Source: an uncultured Actinomycetes bacterium (GTDB lineage Bacteria; Actinomycetota; Actinomycetes; S36-B12). Taken from it: DNA of 14,678 nt. The notes under the pieces are model-generated. The model searched no databases. It was not told the origin of the DNA and saw only the letters and a list, made by a program, of their open reading frames with translations. The position numbers were made by a program, and so were the translations under genes. Positions within the stretch are counted from its first letter, which is position 1. Each line of letters opens with the position of its first letter. The stretch spans positions 1-14,678 of the forward strand of contig CALGTB010000051.1 in NCBI GenBank assembly GCA_937902285.1, written 5' to 3'. Below, piece by piece: positions 7,627-14,074 of the stretch.

Positions 7627-8034
7627 CTAGATGGCGCGCATGCTGTTGTTGCGCGGATCATGGGTGACCTCGGCCAGGCCGAGCGCCTCCAGCAGCGGCG
7701 GCATGTACATGCCGAAGCGCCCGCGATAGCCGTTGCGCAGGCCGTACCACCCTCCGACGGGGTTGTCCGCAGCGCGGCCGAAGGCCTCCACGGTGCCGTC
7801 GGTGGCCGGCTTCTTCTCATCCGCAGCCCCGAGCGGCACCCAGTCACCCTGCGACACGAGCCAGGCATGCAGGTCGTCGATAGCCCGCGCGTCGTACTTC
7901 AGGGTCGTCGACCCCACCTGGCACACGATGATCGGCGGGTCCGCTGAGTCGTCTCGGAACATCGTGTACTCGGACGTGCCGGGCGGGGTGGTGAGCACCC
8001 ACGGATCGTCCTTCGTGCCGGTGCCCTGTGCCAT
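7627..8034 (-). CDS. Conserved hypothetical protein, 135 aa
   Basis: I do not recognise a characterised family. The 135-residue product begins MAQGTGTKDDPWVLTTPPG and is rich in Trp, Gly and acidic residues. It has no signal peptide or membrane segment, so it is probably cytoplasmic. The opening GTKDDPW-x-LxTPPGTSEYTMFRD, a central LKYDARAIDDLHAWL helix, and NPVGGWYGLRNGYRGRFG-like Gly/Arg/Tyr-rich stretch (in parts: NPVGGWYGLRN, GYRGRFGMY) look like a compact conserved domain. It may belong to one of the recent DUF families, but I cannot name it surely. The start at 8034 is supported by GGAGG six bases upstream. It lies 102 bp downstream of the FAD monooxygenase gene, with a hairpin and a possible promoter in between, so it is likely its own unit. 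Confidence 0.8.
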   Translation of the reverse strand: MAQGTGTKDDPWVLTTPPGTSEYTMFRDDSADPPIIVCQVGSTTLKYDARAIDDLHAWLVSQGDWVPLGAADEKKPATDGTVEAFGRAADNPVGGWYGLRNGYRGRFGMYMPPLLEALGLAEVTHDPRNNSMRAI

Positions 8035-8081
8035 GTCGGCCTCCGAATGCCTGCGCCCGTGCGCGCCGTCGCGGTGAGTGG

Positions 8082-8110
8082 AGCGTGCCACAGGCAGGAG
8101 GAGCCATCAA
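8082..8110 (-). promoter_or_regulatory. Candidate promoter for the 135-aa hypothetical gene
   Basis: On the minus strand TTGATG (8110-8105) and CACGCT (8087-8082) are separated by 17 bases. The -35 matches four of six positions, the -10 only two of six. It would give a leader of about 40 bases with a good GGAGG. Confidence 0.3.
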
Positions 8111-8111
8111 G

Positions 8112-8125
8112 ACCCGCGTGCGGGT
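8112..8125 (-). terminator. GC hairpin after the srs-like operon, possible terminator
   Basis: ACCCGC and GCGGGT arms are separated by only two bases (effectively a 5-bp stem with a 4-base loop), 11 bases past the monooxygenase stop. It is followed by CTTGATGG on the minus strand rather than a U run. Confidence 0.3.
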
Positions 8126-8136
8126 GCGGAGGCGGG

Positions 8137-9156
8137 TCAGTCGGCCAGCGCGTCGACGACGCGCCGGAACACGCCCGGCACGGCGCTCGCCCCCGGCACG
8201 ATCAGCCGCCGGATCGCCGCATGATCGGCCGCCCAGACCAGGCCGTTGGTCAGGTGGCGGTACGACCGCGTGATGCGCGTCCACTCGGCCTCGTAGGCCG
8301 ATGGGTCCTGGCGCACGATCGCGTCCACCGCGGCCTGTGCCTCGGCGAAGCCGATGCGCATGCCCTCCCCGGTGAGGGCGTCGACGTAGCCGGCCGCGTC
8401 ACCGACGAGGAGGGTCCGCCCGGCTGTGCGCGCTGACGTCGACTGCCGAAGCGGGCCGGCCCCGCGCTCGGTGCTGGCGGGCTCGGCGCCGGCCAGGCGA
8501 GCGTTCAGCTCGGGAAGTGCCGCGATGGCCTCGGTGAGGCTGAGCGGGCGGGCGCCCAGCACGGCGACGCCGACGACATCCGCCGCCACGGGCGTGATGT
8601 AGACCTCCGCGCGTGGAAGCCAGTGCACCTCGACGAGGTCGGTCCACGGCGCGAGGCGGAAGTGCTGACGCACCCCGAATCGCTGGGGTCCGCGGGCGGG
8701 CCGTGCCACGCCGATGGCCTCACGCACCGCGGAGTGCAGGCCGTCGGCGCCGATGAGGTAGCGGGCGCTCAGTCCCCCGGCCTCGATCCCTCCCGCGACC
8801 GGCGTGACCTGCCCGACCCGTCCCCGGACGAACCCCACTCCCGCGTCTAGCGCGGCATGGCGCAGGGCACCGTGCAGTGACGTGCGGCGGACCCCCCGGC
8901 CGGCGCCGCGACGGAACCGCGCCTCGGCGTGATGGCCGCCGTCGAGGTAGCGGATGCCGTGGAAGGGCAGTCCTGGAGGATCCACTCCCAGGTCGGCGAG
9001 CCGGGCGACCGCGGACGGCATCAGCCCCTCGCCGCAGGCCTTGTCGATGTCGTCGGAGCGCGGCTCGATCACTGTCACCACGAGCCCGGCCCGCCTCGCG
9101 TAGAGCGCGGCGGTGAGACCGACCGGCCCCCCGCCGGCGACGATGAGGTCGATCAC
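8137..9156 (-). CDS. FAD-dependent monooxygenase (SrsC-like)
   Basis: This 339-residue flavoprotein belongs to the aromatic hydroxylase/geranylgeranyl-reductase-like class. An N-terminal Rossmann fold has GGGPVG (8-13) and the ribose-binding Glu31; CGEGLMP (41-47) is typical of this class, followed by the DG motif IGADG (135-139) and the GD motif LLVGDAAG (249-256). It is third after a type III PKS and a membrane methyltransferase, the same order as srsA-srsB-srsC of Streptomyces griseus, where the flavoprotein hydroxylates alkylresorcinols toward quinones. Ring hydroxylation of a phenolic lipid is therefore the best inference. The start is a GTG at 9156 with only a weak GAGAAG upstream. No alternative in-frame start exists, so it is probably coupled to the gene before it, 13 bp away. 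Cytoplasmic or membrane-associated. Family sure; substrate inferred. Confidence 0.88.
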   Translation of the reverse strand: MIDLIVAGGGPVGLTAALYARRAGLVVTVIEPRSDDIDKACGEGLMPSAVARLADLGVDPPGLPFHGIRYLDGGHHAEARFRRGAGRGVRRTSLHGALRHAALDAGVGFVRGRVGQVTPVAGGIEAGGLSARYLIGADGLHSAVREAIGVARPARGPQRFGVRQHFRLAPWTDLVEVHWLPRAEVYITPVAADVVGVAVLGARPLSLTEAIAALPELNARLAGAEPASTERGAGPLRQSTSARTAGRTLLVGDAAGYVDALTGEGMRIGFAEAQAAVDAIVRQDPSAYEAEWTRITRSYRHLTNGLVWAADHAAIRRLIVPGASAVPGVFRRVVDALAD

Positions 9157-9169
9157 CGGACCGTGCTTC

Positions 9170-9694
9170 TCATGCGCGCGGCAGGGTGGCGAGCGCCGCG
9201 TTCTCCGCGCGGATGCGAACCGCGAGCAGGGGGATGTTCAGCACCGTGAAGGCGAGAGCGGTGACCCAGGCGAAGCCGACCATGGGCAGTGCGAAGCCCT
9301 CAATGACGACGGCCACGTAGTTGGGGTGGCTGAGGAAGCGGTAGGGCCCGCCGGTGACGCGCGGCAGTCCTGGCACGATGACGATGCGGGTGTTCCAGCG
9401 CTGGCCGAGGGTCGAGATGCACCACCAGCGCAGCGCCTGCGAGGCGATGACGAGCGCGAGCATGAGCCACGACACCCACGGGATGATCGGCGTGGGCCAC
9501 ACCCACACCTCCACGAGTGCACCGACGAGCAGTCCGATGTGCAGCACGACCATGAACGGGTAGTGGCCGCGCCCGAACTCGACCCCGCCCTGGGCCGCAC
9601 TCCACTGCAGGTTGCGCTGGGACACCACGAGCTCGATGACGCGCTCGATCGCGACCAGAACGATCAGCAGGGTGAATGCCCACTGGATGCTCAT
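9170..9694 (-). CDS. Isoprenylcysteine carboxyl methyltransferase-family membrane methyltransferase (SrsB-like)
   Basis: This 174-residue integral membrane SAM-dependent methyltransferase has hydrophobic segments near 4-24, 46-66, 70-88 and 127-158. The signature lies in the C-terminal half: GGPYRFLSHPNY (115-126), with H123-P124-N125 at the cofactor site, and RIRAENAAL near 160-168. Despite the family name, prokaryotic members next to type III PKS genes methylate hydroxyl groups of alkylpyrones or alkylresorcinols (Bacillus BpsB/YpbQ, Streptomyces SrsB). That role fits here, since the gene begins four bases after the PKS stop (TGACGCCATG). It would act at the inner membrane on hydrophobic phenols. 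Length matches the family. Its stop TGA overlaps the ATG of a six-codon ORF leading into the next gene. Family certain; O-methylation of a phenolic lipid is inferred. Confidence 0.9.
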   Translation of the reverse strand: MSIQWAFTLLIVLVAIERVIELVVSQRNLQWSAAQGGVEFGRGHYPFMVVLHIGLLVGALVEVWVWPTPIIPWVSWLMLALVIASQALRWWCISTLGQRWNTRIVIVPGLPRVTGGPYRFLSHPNYVAVVIEGFALPMVGFAWVTALAFTVLNIPLLAVRIRAENAALATLPRA

Positions 9695-9698
9695 GGCG

Positions 9699-10775
9699 TC
9701 ACCACTGCAGCAGCACCAGTTCGGCGCAGAACCCCGGGCCCATCGCGAGCATCAGTCCCGGTGTTCCGGGCTCCGGCCGTTCGGTCCCGTCGCGACCGGC
9801 GAGCGTGTCGGCGAGGACGTGCAGCACGGACGACGACGACAGGTTGCCGATCGACGCGAGCGAGCGCCAGGTCACGTCGAGCTGGCCGTCGTGCAGGTCG
9901 AGGGCGTCCTGCATGGCCTCCAGCACCCGGGGCCCTCCGGGATGGGCCACCCATCGCGCGATGTCCGAGGGCTTGAGGTCGTGGTCGACGAGGAAGTCGG
10001 TGACGTCGTCGCCGACGTAGGTCGTGATGACGTCGGGAACCCCAGCGGACAGGACGATGCGGAAGCCCGACTCGGAGATGTCCCAGCCCATCGTGCGCTC
10101 GGAGTCGGGATAGATGCGGCTCCGCGAGTCGAGGACGAGCGGTCCGGTGATGCCCATCGACTCGGCGCGTCGACTGCCCACCATGACGACGGCTGCTGCA
10201 CCGTCTCCGAACAGTCCGCTGGCGACGATGTTCGGCATCGACACGTCGTCGCGCTGCACGGTCAGCGAGCACAGTTCGACGGAGACGAGCACCGCGACCC
10301 CGTCGGGGGAGCCGAGGAGGTGGTCGTGGAGTCGCGCGATGCCGGACGCGCCGGCGACGCACCCGAGGCCGAACACGGGCAGGCGCTTCACATCGGGCCG
10401 GAATCCCATGCGGAGTGCGAGGCGTGCCTCGAGCGAGGGTGCGGCGATGCCGGTCACGGAGGTGGACAGGATGAGGTCGACGTCGGCCGCCGCCAGTCCT
10501 GCCGCGTCGAGGGCGCCGGCGATGGCTGCCTCCGCGAGGTCGAGGCCGACACGGATGAACGCGTCGTTCGCCTGGCCGAACCCGTCCAGCAGTGCGTAGT
10601 CGGCCAGGGGCAGCGCGAGGTTGCGGTGCTGCACGCCGGTGGCCTGGTGGATGCGCTCGACCACGGCCCGGTGGGCCCCGTCGGGCGACACCACGGCACC
10701 GAACGCCGCGGTGATCTCGTCCTGGGGGTAGCCGTGCGGAGCGAGGACGCCGTGCACTCCCGCAATGGCCGTCAT
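9699..10775 (-). CDS. Type III polyketide synthase (SrsA-like, alkylresorcinol/alkylpyrone synthase)
   Basis: This 358-residue homodimeric chalcone-synthase-fold enzyme loads an acyl starter, extends it with malonyl-CoA and cyclises it without an ACP. The catalytic triad is visible: Cys139 in VFGLGCVAGASG, His278 in WVAHPGGPRVL and Asn311 in SIGNLSSSS. The C-terminal loop MGPGFCAELVLL (345-356) matches the family GFGPG loop. Length is normal. The neighbours (membrane methyltransferase, then FAD hydroxylase) match srsABC of Streptomyces griseus, so long-chain alkylresorcinol or alkylpyrone lipids are the probable products rather than germicidin or tetrahydroxynaphthalene. The frame is open for 600 bases upstream, but the ATG at 10775 fits family length and has TACGAT exactly six bases before it. 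No ribosome binding site is present, suggesting a leaderless start. Confidence in the enzyme class is very high; product identity is inferred. Confidence 0.94.
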   Translation of the reverse strand: MTAIAGVHGVLAPHGYPQDEITAAFGAVVSPDGAHRAVVERIHQATGVQHRNLALPLADYALLDGFGQANDAFIRVGLDLAEAAIAGALDAAGLAAADVDLILSTSVTGIAAPSLEARLALRMGFRPDVKRLPVFGLGCVAGASGIARLHDHLLGSPDGVAVLVSVELCSLTVQRDDVSMPNIVASGLFGDGAAAVVMVGSRRAESMGITGPLVLDSRSRIYPDSERTMGWDISESGFRIVLSAGVPDVITTYVGDDVTDFLVDHDLKPSDIARWVAHPGGPRVLEAMQDALDLHDGQLDVTWRSLASIGNLSSSSVLHVLADTLAGRDGTERPEPGTPGLMLAMGPGFCAELVLLQW

Positions 10776-10781
10776 CGTTGG

Positions 10782-10787
10782 ATCGTA
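10782..10787 (-). promoter_or_regulatory. Candidate -10 (TACGAT) for the PKS operon, leaderless
   Basis: On the minus strand TACGAT matches the TANNNT pattern and is followed by six bases (CCAACG) and then the PKS ATG. No Shine-Dalgarno sequence is present. No clear -35 is visible upstream. Confidence 0.5.
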
Positions 10788-10797
10788 GGCGCTCGCA

Positions 10798-10826
10798 TTG
10801 CCGCTCCGCTGCCGCACCCCTACGCT
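10798..10826 (+). promoter_or_regulatory. Candidate sigma-70 promoter for the F420 gene pair
   Basis: TTGCCG (10798-10803) and TACGCT (10821-10826) are spaced 17 bases apart, four of six and three of six matches to consensus. The predicted leader is about 40 bases and ends in GAGGGG before the ATG at 10872. Its -35 lies 10 bases from the divergent PKS -10, so the two promoters sit back to back. Confidence 0.45.
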
Positions 10827-10871
10827 CCAGAGGATTCGACTGTGGCGTGGGACGACGGTGAGGGGTGCACC

Positions 10872-11513
10872 ATGAGGATCGCGGTGCTGGGAACCGGGGG
10901 AGTGGGCCAGACGATCGCGGGGCGCGCCGTCGAGCTCGGTCACGAGGTCAGCATGGGAACCCGGGATGTGGAGGGGACGCTGAGCCGCGACGGCTTCGTG
11001 CCCGCCGCTGAGCTGATGACGTTCGCGGAGGCGGCCGCCGGCGCCGACGTCATCGTCAATGCCACCTCCGGGGAGGTCTCCCTGGCCGTGCTGGGAGCCG
11101 CGGGAGCCGAGAGCCTCAGGGACAAGGTGGTCATCGACATCGCCAACCCGCTCGACTTCTCCGGCGGCTTCCCGCCCACCCTGTCGGTGAAGGACACTGA
11201 CTCGCTGGGCGAGCAGATCCAGGCCGCCTTCCCCGAGGCACGGGTGGTGAAGGCCCTCAACACGCTCACGGCCGAGCTCATGGTCCACCCGGAGCGGGTG
11301 GGCGGCGGGCAGCACACGGTGTTCGTGTCGGGCAACGACCCTGCCGCCAAGGCGACGGTGATCGGCCTCCTGGAGGAGTTCGGGCACACGGACGTGATCG
11401 ACCTCGGGGACATCAGCACGTGTCGCGGAACCGAGATGTTCCTGCCGCTGTGGCTGCGGATCATGGGCTCGCTCGGCACGCCGATGTTCAACGTGAAGGT
11501 GGTGCGGCCATGA
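10872..11513 (+). CDS. NADPH-dependent F420 reductase-like (Fno family) oxidoreductase
   Basis: This 213-residue Rossmann-fold protein related to F420H2:NADP+ oxidoreductase would move hydride between NADPH and the deazaflavin F420. The N-terminal nucleotide site is GTGGVGQT (7-14); T30-R31 after the second strand are where Fno proteins grip the NADP 2'-phosphate. Further conserved pieces are VIVNATSGE, VVIDIANPLDF and RVVKALNTLTAELM, the last typical of this family. Length matches Fno (about 210-220). A GAGGGG sequence about seven bases before the ATG supports the start. Its end overlaps the next ATG by four bases (ATGA), so it is co-translated with an F420-dependent oxidoreductase, consistent with a cofactor-recycling role. 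Some members of this fold only bind NADP(H) without F420 activity, so the exact reaction is a moderate inference. Confidence 0.85.
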   Translation: MRIAVLGTGGVGQTIAGRAVELGHEVSMGTRDVEGTLSRDGFVPAAELMTFAEAAAGADVIVNATSGEVSLAVLGAAGAESLRDKVVIDIANPLDFSGGFPPTLSVKDTDSLGEQIQAAFPEARVVKALNTLTAELMVHPERVGGGQHTVFVSGNDPAAKATVIGLLEEFGHTDVIDLGDISTCRGTEMFLPLWLRIMGSLGTPMFNVKVVRP

Positions 11514-12397
11514 AGGCTGGCGTGCACATCGTCAACTTCGACCTGCCGGGGTGGCCCGACTCGCTGGCCTCGACCATCGCCGATGTCGGGCGAGCAGTTG
11601 AGGGAGCCGGGGTCGACAACCTCTCGCTCATGGACCACTACTTCCAGATGGAGCCGTTCGGGGGCCCCGAGAAGCCCATGCTCGAGGGCTACACGACGCT
11701 CGGCTTCCTCGCCGCCCACACGAGCACGGTCGAGCTGCAGCTGCTCGTCACGGGCGTCACCTATCGGCACCCGGGCCTGCTCGCCAAGATCGTCACCACG
11801 CTCGACGTCCTCTCAGGTGGCCGCGCGATGCTCGGCATCGGAGCTGCCTGGTACGACCGCGAGCACCTCGGACTCGGCGTGCCGTTCCCGCCGGTGGCGG
11901 AGCGATTCGAGCGGCTGGAGGAGACGCTGCAGATCGTCCGCCAGATGTGGAGCGATGACAACGGCCCCTACGACGGCCAGCACTATCGCCTCGCCGAGAC
12001 CTTCAACGTGCCGCAGTCGATCACCCGTCCGCATCCGCCGATCATGATCGGCGGCACGGGGGAGAAGAAGACGCTTCGCCTCGTGGCGGCCTACGCCGAC
12101 GCCTGCAACTTCTTCGCCGGGCCGGGAGCCGGACCCGCCGATATTCGCGCGAAGCTCGACGTGCTCGCCGCGCACTGCGAGCGGGAGGGCACGGACTACG
12201 AGGCCATCAGGCGGACGATCCTGTGGACCGCGCCGCTCGACCCCACTCCCGCCGAGGGAGCCGCGTTCGTCGAGCTCATGGCCGGATTCGCGGCTGTGGG
12301 CGTCGAGGAGGTGCGGATCATGCCGACCGGTGACGACCCCGTCGGGTGGATCTCCCGCTTCGGCGAGAACGTCGTGCCGGGACTCCGAGAACTCTGA
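11510..12397 (+). CDS. LLM class F420-dependent oxidoreductase, Rv1855c type
   Basis: This 295-residue luciferase-like TIM barrel resembles the mycobacterial Rv1855c subgroup, predicted to use reduced F420. Characteristic stretches are MKAGVHIVNFDLPG at the start, SLMDHYFQM near 39-47, EGYTTLGFLAAHT near 59-71, LLVTGVTYRHPGLLAKI near 78-94, LSGGRAMLGIGAAWYDREH near 101-119 and PPIMIGGTGEKKTLRLVA (in parts: PPIMIGGTG, EKKTLRLVA). The substrate is unknown. The ATG at 11510 overlaps the upstream stop (ATGA), so it is made together with the Fno-like protein. That pairing suggests F420H2 supplied by one and used by the other, an inference. An earlier in-frame start at 11420 would lie deep in the upstream gene and is rejected. 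Cytoplasmic. Confidence 0.92.
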   Translation: MKAGVHIVNFDLPGWPDSLASTIADVGRAVEGAGVDNLSLMDHYFQMEPFGGPEKPMLEGYTTLGFLAAHTSTVELQLLVTGVTYRHPGLLAKIVTTLDVLSGGRAMLGIGAAWYDREHLGLGVPFPPVAERFERLEETLQIVRQMWSDDNGPYDGQHYRLAETFNVPQSITRPHPPIMIGGTGEKKTLRLVAAYADACNFFAGPGAGPADIRAKLDVLAAHCEREGTDYEAIRRTILWTAPLDPTPAEGAAFVELMAGFAAVGVEEVRIMPTGDDPVGWISRFGENVVPGLREL

Positions 12398-12454
12398 TCG
12401 CCGGGGTGTCCTTTCCGGCCACCCTCGTTCGTCCTTGTAGTGAACCCGGCGATC
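12396..12454. repeat. Perfect 10-bp inverted repeat around the ECF promoter
   Basis: GATCGCCGGG (12396-12405) and CCCGGCGATC (12445-12454) are exact reverse complements, separated by 39 bases. The left arm begins inside the stop codon of the oxidoreductase gene. The candidate ECF promoter at 12407-12433 lies wholly between the arms. It may be a regulator site, a weak terminator stem or chance. Confidence 0.6.
12407..12433 (+). promoter_or_regulatory. Candidate ECF42-type promoter (TGTCCT-N17-CGTC)
   Basis: TGTCCT (12407-12412) and CGTC (12430-12433) are 17 bases apart, upstream of the YciI/sigma pair. From memory, ECF42 promoters in Streptomyces venezuelae have TGTCGA at -35 and CGA/TC at -10. 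If so, the -10 fits fully and the -35 at four of six. The leader would be about 40 bases and contains GAGGAGG before ATG. Confidence 0.45.
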
Positions 12455-12479
12455 GGCGCCGGTCAATGAGGAGGTCGCA

Positions 12480-12833
12480 ATGCCCCAGTACGTTGCTTTC
12501 ATCTACAGCGAGGACATCGACTGGTCGCAGCCGGACGAGGCGCATCAGGCCGAGATGGCCGAGTACGGCGCCTTCAGCGAGGCGGCGGCCGCCATCATCC
12601 GCGGTGGCGCGGTGCTCTACCCCACGGCGACGGCGACCACGGTGCGGGTGCCGGGCGGCAAGGGGGGCGACGTCGTCGCCAGTGACGGACCGTACGCCGA
12701 GACGAAGGAGGCCCTCACGGGCTTCTTCATCCTCGAGTGCGCCGACCTCGACGAGGCCATCGCGGCAGCGGCCCGGATCCCCGGGTCGTGGACTGGAGCC
12801 GTCGAGGTTCGCCCGGTCATCCCGAGGATGTGA
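12480..12833 (+). CDS. YciI/DGPF-domain protein
   Basis: This 117-residue small ferredoxin-like-fold protein of the YCII-related family opens MPQYVAFIYSED. The signature SDGPYAETKEALTGFFILE has DGP at 69-71 (cut here as SDGPYAETKE, then ALTGFFILE). The last third, CADLDEAIAAAARIP, is the second conserved helix. Its biochemical role is unknown, but DGPF proteins are the regular neighbours and targets of ECF42 sigma factors, and it overlaps such a gene here by four bases (GTGA). A strong GAGGAGG lies six bases before the ATG at 12480. No signal peptide or membrane segment is present. The family assignment is secure. A role as sensor or effector of the sigma factor is inference from context only. 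Confidence 0.9.
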   Translation: MPQYVAFIYSEDIDWSQPDEAHQAEMAEYGAFSEAAAAIIRGGAVLYPTATATTVRVPGGKGGDVVASDGPYAETKEALTGFFILECADLDEAIAAAARIPGSWTGAVEVRPVIPRM

Positions 12834-14047
12834 CCCCGGCTGAGCGGGTGGTGCGCGAGGAGTACCCGCGCATCCTCGCCACCCTGATCCGCGTCACTGG
12901 AGACGTCGACCTGGCGCAGGACGCGCTGCAGGACGCCGTCGTGCGGGCCATCGAGACCTGGCCCCGCGACGGCGTCCCCGACGAGCCGCGTGCCTGGCTC
13001 ACCGTCGTCGCCCGCCGCTGCGCGATCGACCGCATCCGCCGTGACGTCGCTCGAGGTGGCAAGGAGGCCGACGCCGTGTGGCTCCTCGACAACGAGGCTC
13101 CCGAGCCCGTGGCCTCCGTGGTCCGTGACGACCTGCTTCGCCTGGTCTTCACGTGCTGCCATCCCAGCCTGGCCCTCGAGGCGCAGGTCGCGCTGAGCCT
13201 CCGCACGCTCGGTGGCCTCACGACCCCGGAGGTGGCGCGGGCACTCATCGTGCCTGAGGCCACGATGGCCAAGCGGCTCACCCGGGCGAAGCAGAAGATC
13301 CGGCAGGCGCGCATCCCCTACCGCGTGCCGTCCGACGACGAGCTCCCCCAGCGCCTGGCCGGCGTGCTCGCAACGGTCTACCTGATCTTCAACGAGGGCT
13401 ATGCCGCGGGCTCGGGCGAGCAGGCGGTCCGGACTCCGCTGGTCGACGAGGCCCTGCGCCTCGGCCGACTGCTGCACGAGCTGATGCCGGACGAGGCCTC
13501 AGTGTCGGGCCTGCTGGCGCTCATGCTCATCCACGACTCGCGGCGCTCGGCGCGCGTCTCGGCGGACGGCGTCGCCGTGCCCCTGGCCGAGCAGGACCGC
13601 TCGCTGTGGGACCGTCAGGCGGCTCGCGAGGGCATCGAGCTCGTGGGCGAGGCGCTGCGGCGCACCCCCGACCACGCGGACCCCTACGTCGTCCAGGCGG
13701 CCATCGCCGCGTGCCACGCGCTCGCCCCGAGCTATCCGCAGACCGACTGGGACGCCGTGATCTCCTGGTACGACGTGCTCCTGTCCGTGCGCCCCACCCC
13801 CGCCGCGCGACTCGGGCGTGCCGCAGCGATCGCCGAGCGCGACGGCGCGGGGCCGGGACTGGCGGCAGTGGACGCGATCGACGGGCTGGACGAGTACGCG
13901 TGGTGGCATGCGTCGCGTGCGGAGCTGCTGGCCCGCCTCGACCGCGCGGACGAGGCGAGGCAGGCGAGCGCCCGCGCCGTCGCCCTCGGGCTGAACGACG
14001 CCCACGCACGATTCCTCGGCCGGGATCGCGACGAGTCGCGCGCCTGA
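12830..14047 (+). CDS. ECF42-like RNA polymerase sigma factor with C-terminal extension
   Basis: This 405-residue protein is twice the length of a plain ECF sigma factor. Region 2 spans about 5-72 (DLAQDALQDAVVRAIETW, then PRAWLTVVARRCAIDRIRRD). DLLRLVFTCCHPSL at 101-114 leads into region 4 (about 115-158), with the HTH LTTPEVARALIVPEATMAKRL (cut: LTTPEVARALI, VPEATMAKRL). The extension starts at YRVPSDDELPQRL, has VYLIFNEGYAAGSG near 183-196 (DUF6596-type), and ends in helical, TPR-like sequence (about 280-395). This architecture and the DGPF neighbour define group ECF42, where the extension, not an anti-sigma factor, is thought to control activity. Indeed no anti-sigma gene is seen. I chose the GTG at 12830, which overlaps the upstream stop; the ATG at 12737 lies inside the upstream gene. 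Targets probably include its own operon. Confidence 0.92.
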   Translation: MTPAERVVREEYPRILATLIRVTGDVDLAQDALQDAVVRAIETWPRDGVPDEPRAWLTVVARRCAIDRIRRDVARGGKEADAVWLLDNEAPEPVASVVRDDLLRLVFTCCHPSLALEAQVALSLRTLGGLTTPEVARALIVPEATMAKRLTRAKQKIRQARIPYRVPSDDELPQRLAGVLATVYLIFNEGYAAGSGEQAVRTPLVDEALRLGRLLHELMPDEASVSGLLALMLIHDSRRSARVSADGVAVPLAEQDRSLWDRQAAREGIELVGEALRRTPDHADPYVVQAAIAACHALAPSYPQTDWDAVISWYDVLLSVRPTPAARLGRAAAIAERDGAGPGLAAVDAIDGLDEYAWWHASRAELLARLDRADEARQASARAVALGLNDAHARFLGRDRDESRA

Positions 14048-14062
14048 GCGGAGAGCACAGTG

Positions 14063-14068
14063 CAGGAT
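14063..14068 (+). promoter_or_regulatory. Candidate -10 (CAGGAT) six bases before ATG
   Basis: CAGGAT is followed by six bases and the ATG at 14075, the same geometry as at 5350 and 10782. No clear ribosome binding site lies at the usual distance, and no -35 is obvious. A leaderless start is possible. Confidence 0.35.
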
Positions 14069-14074
14069 CGGGGC

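Noticed and set aside
9171..9173. ATG at 9173 as the start of the monooxygenase
   Set aside because: It is out of frame with the flavoprotein and meets a stop after six codons; reported only as a mini-ORF.
9612..10871. Plus-strand extension of the Fno-like gene (633 aa frame)
   Set aside because: It is antisense to the PKS and methyltransferase, is rich in Arg/Gly/His, and the Rossmann fold starts at 10872.
10776..11387. N-terminal extension of the PKS (562 aa frame)
   Set aside because: It lies antisense to the Fno-like gene and is low-complexity; family length fits the ATG at 10775.
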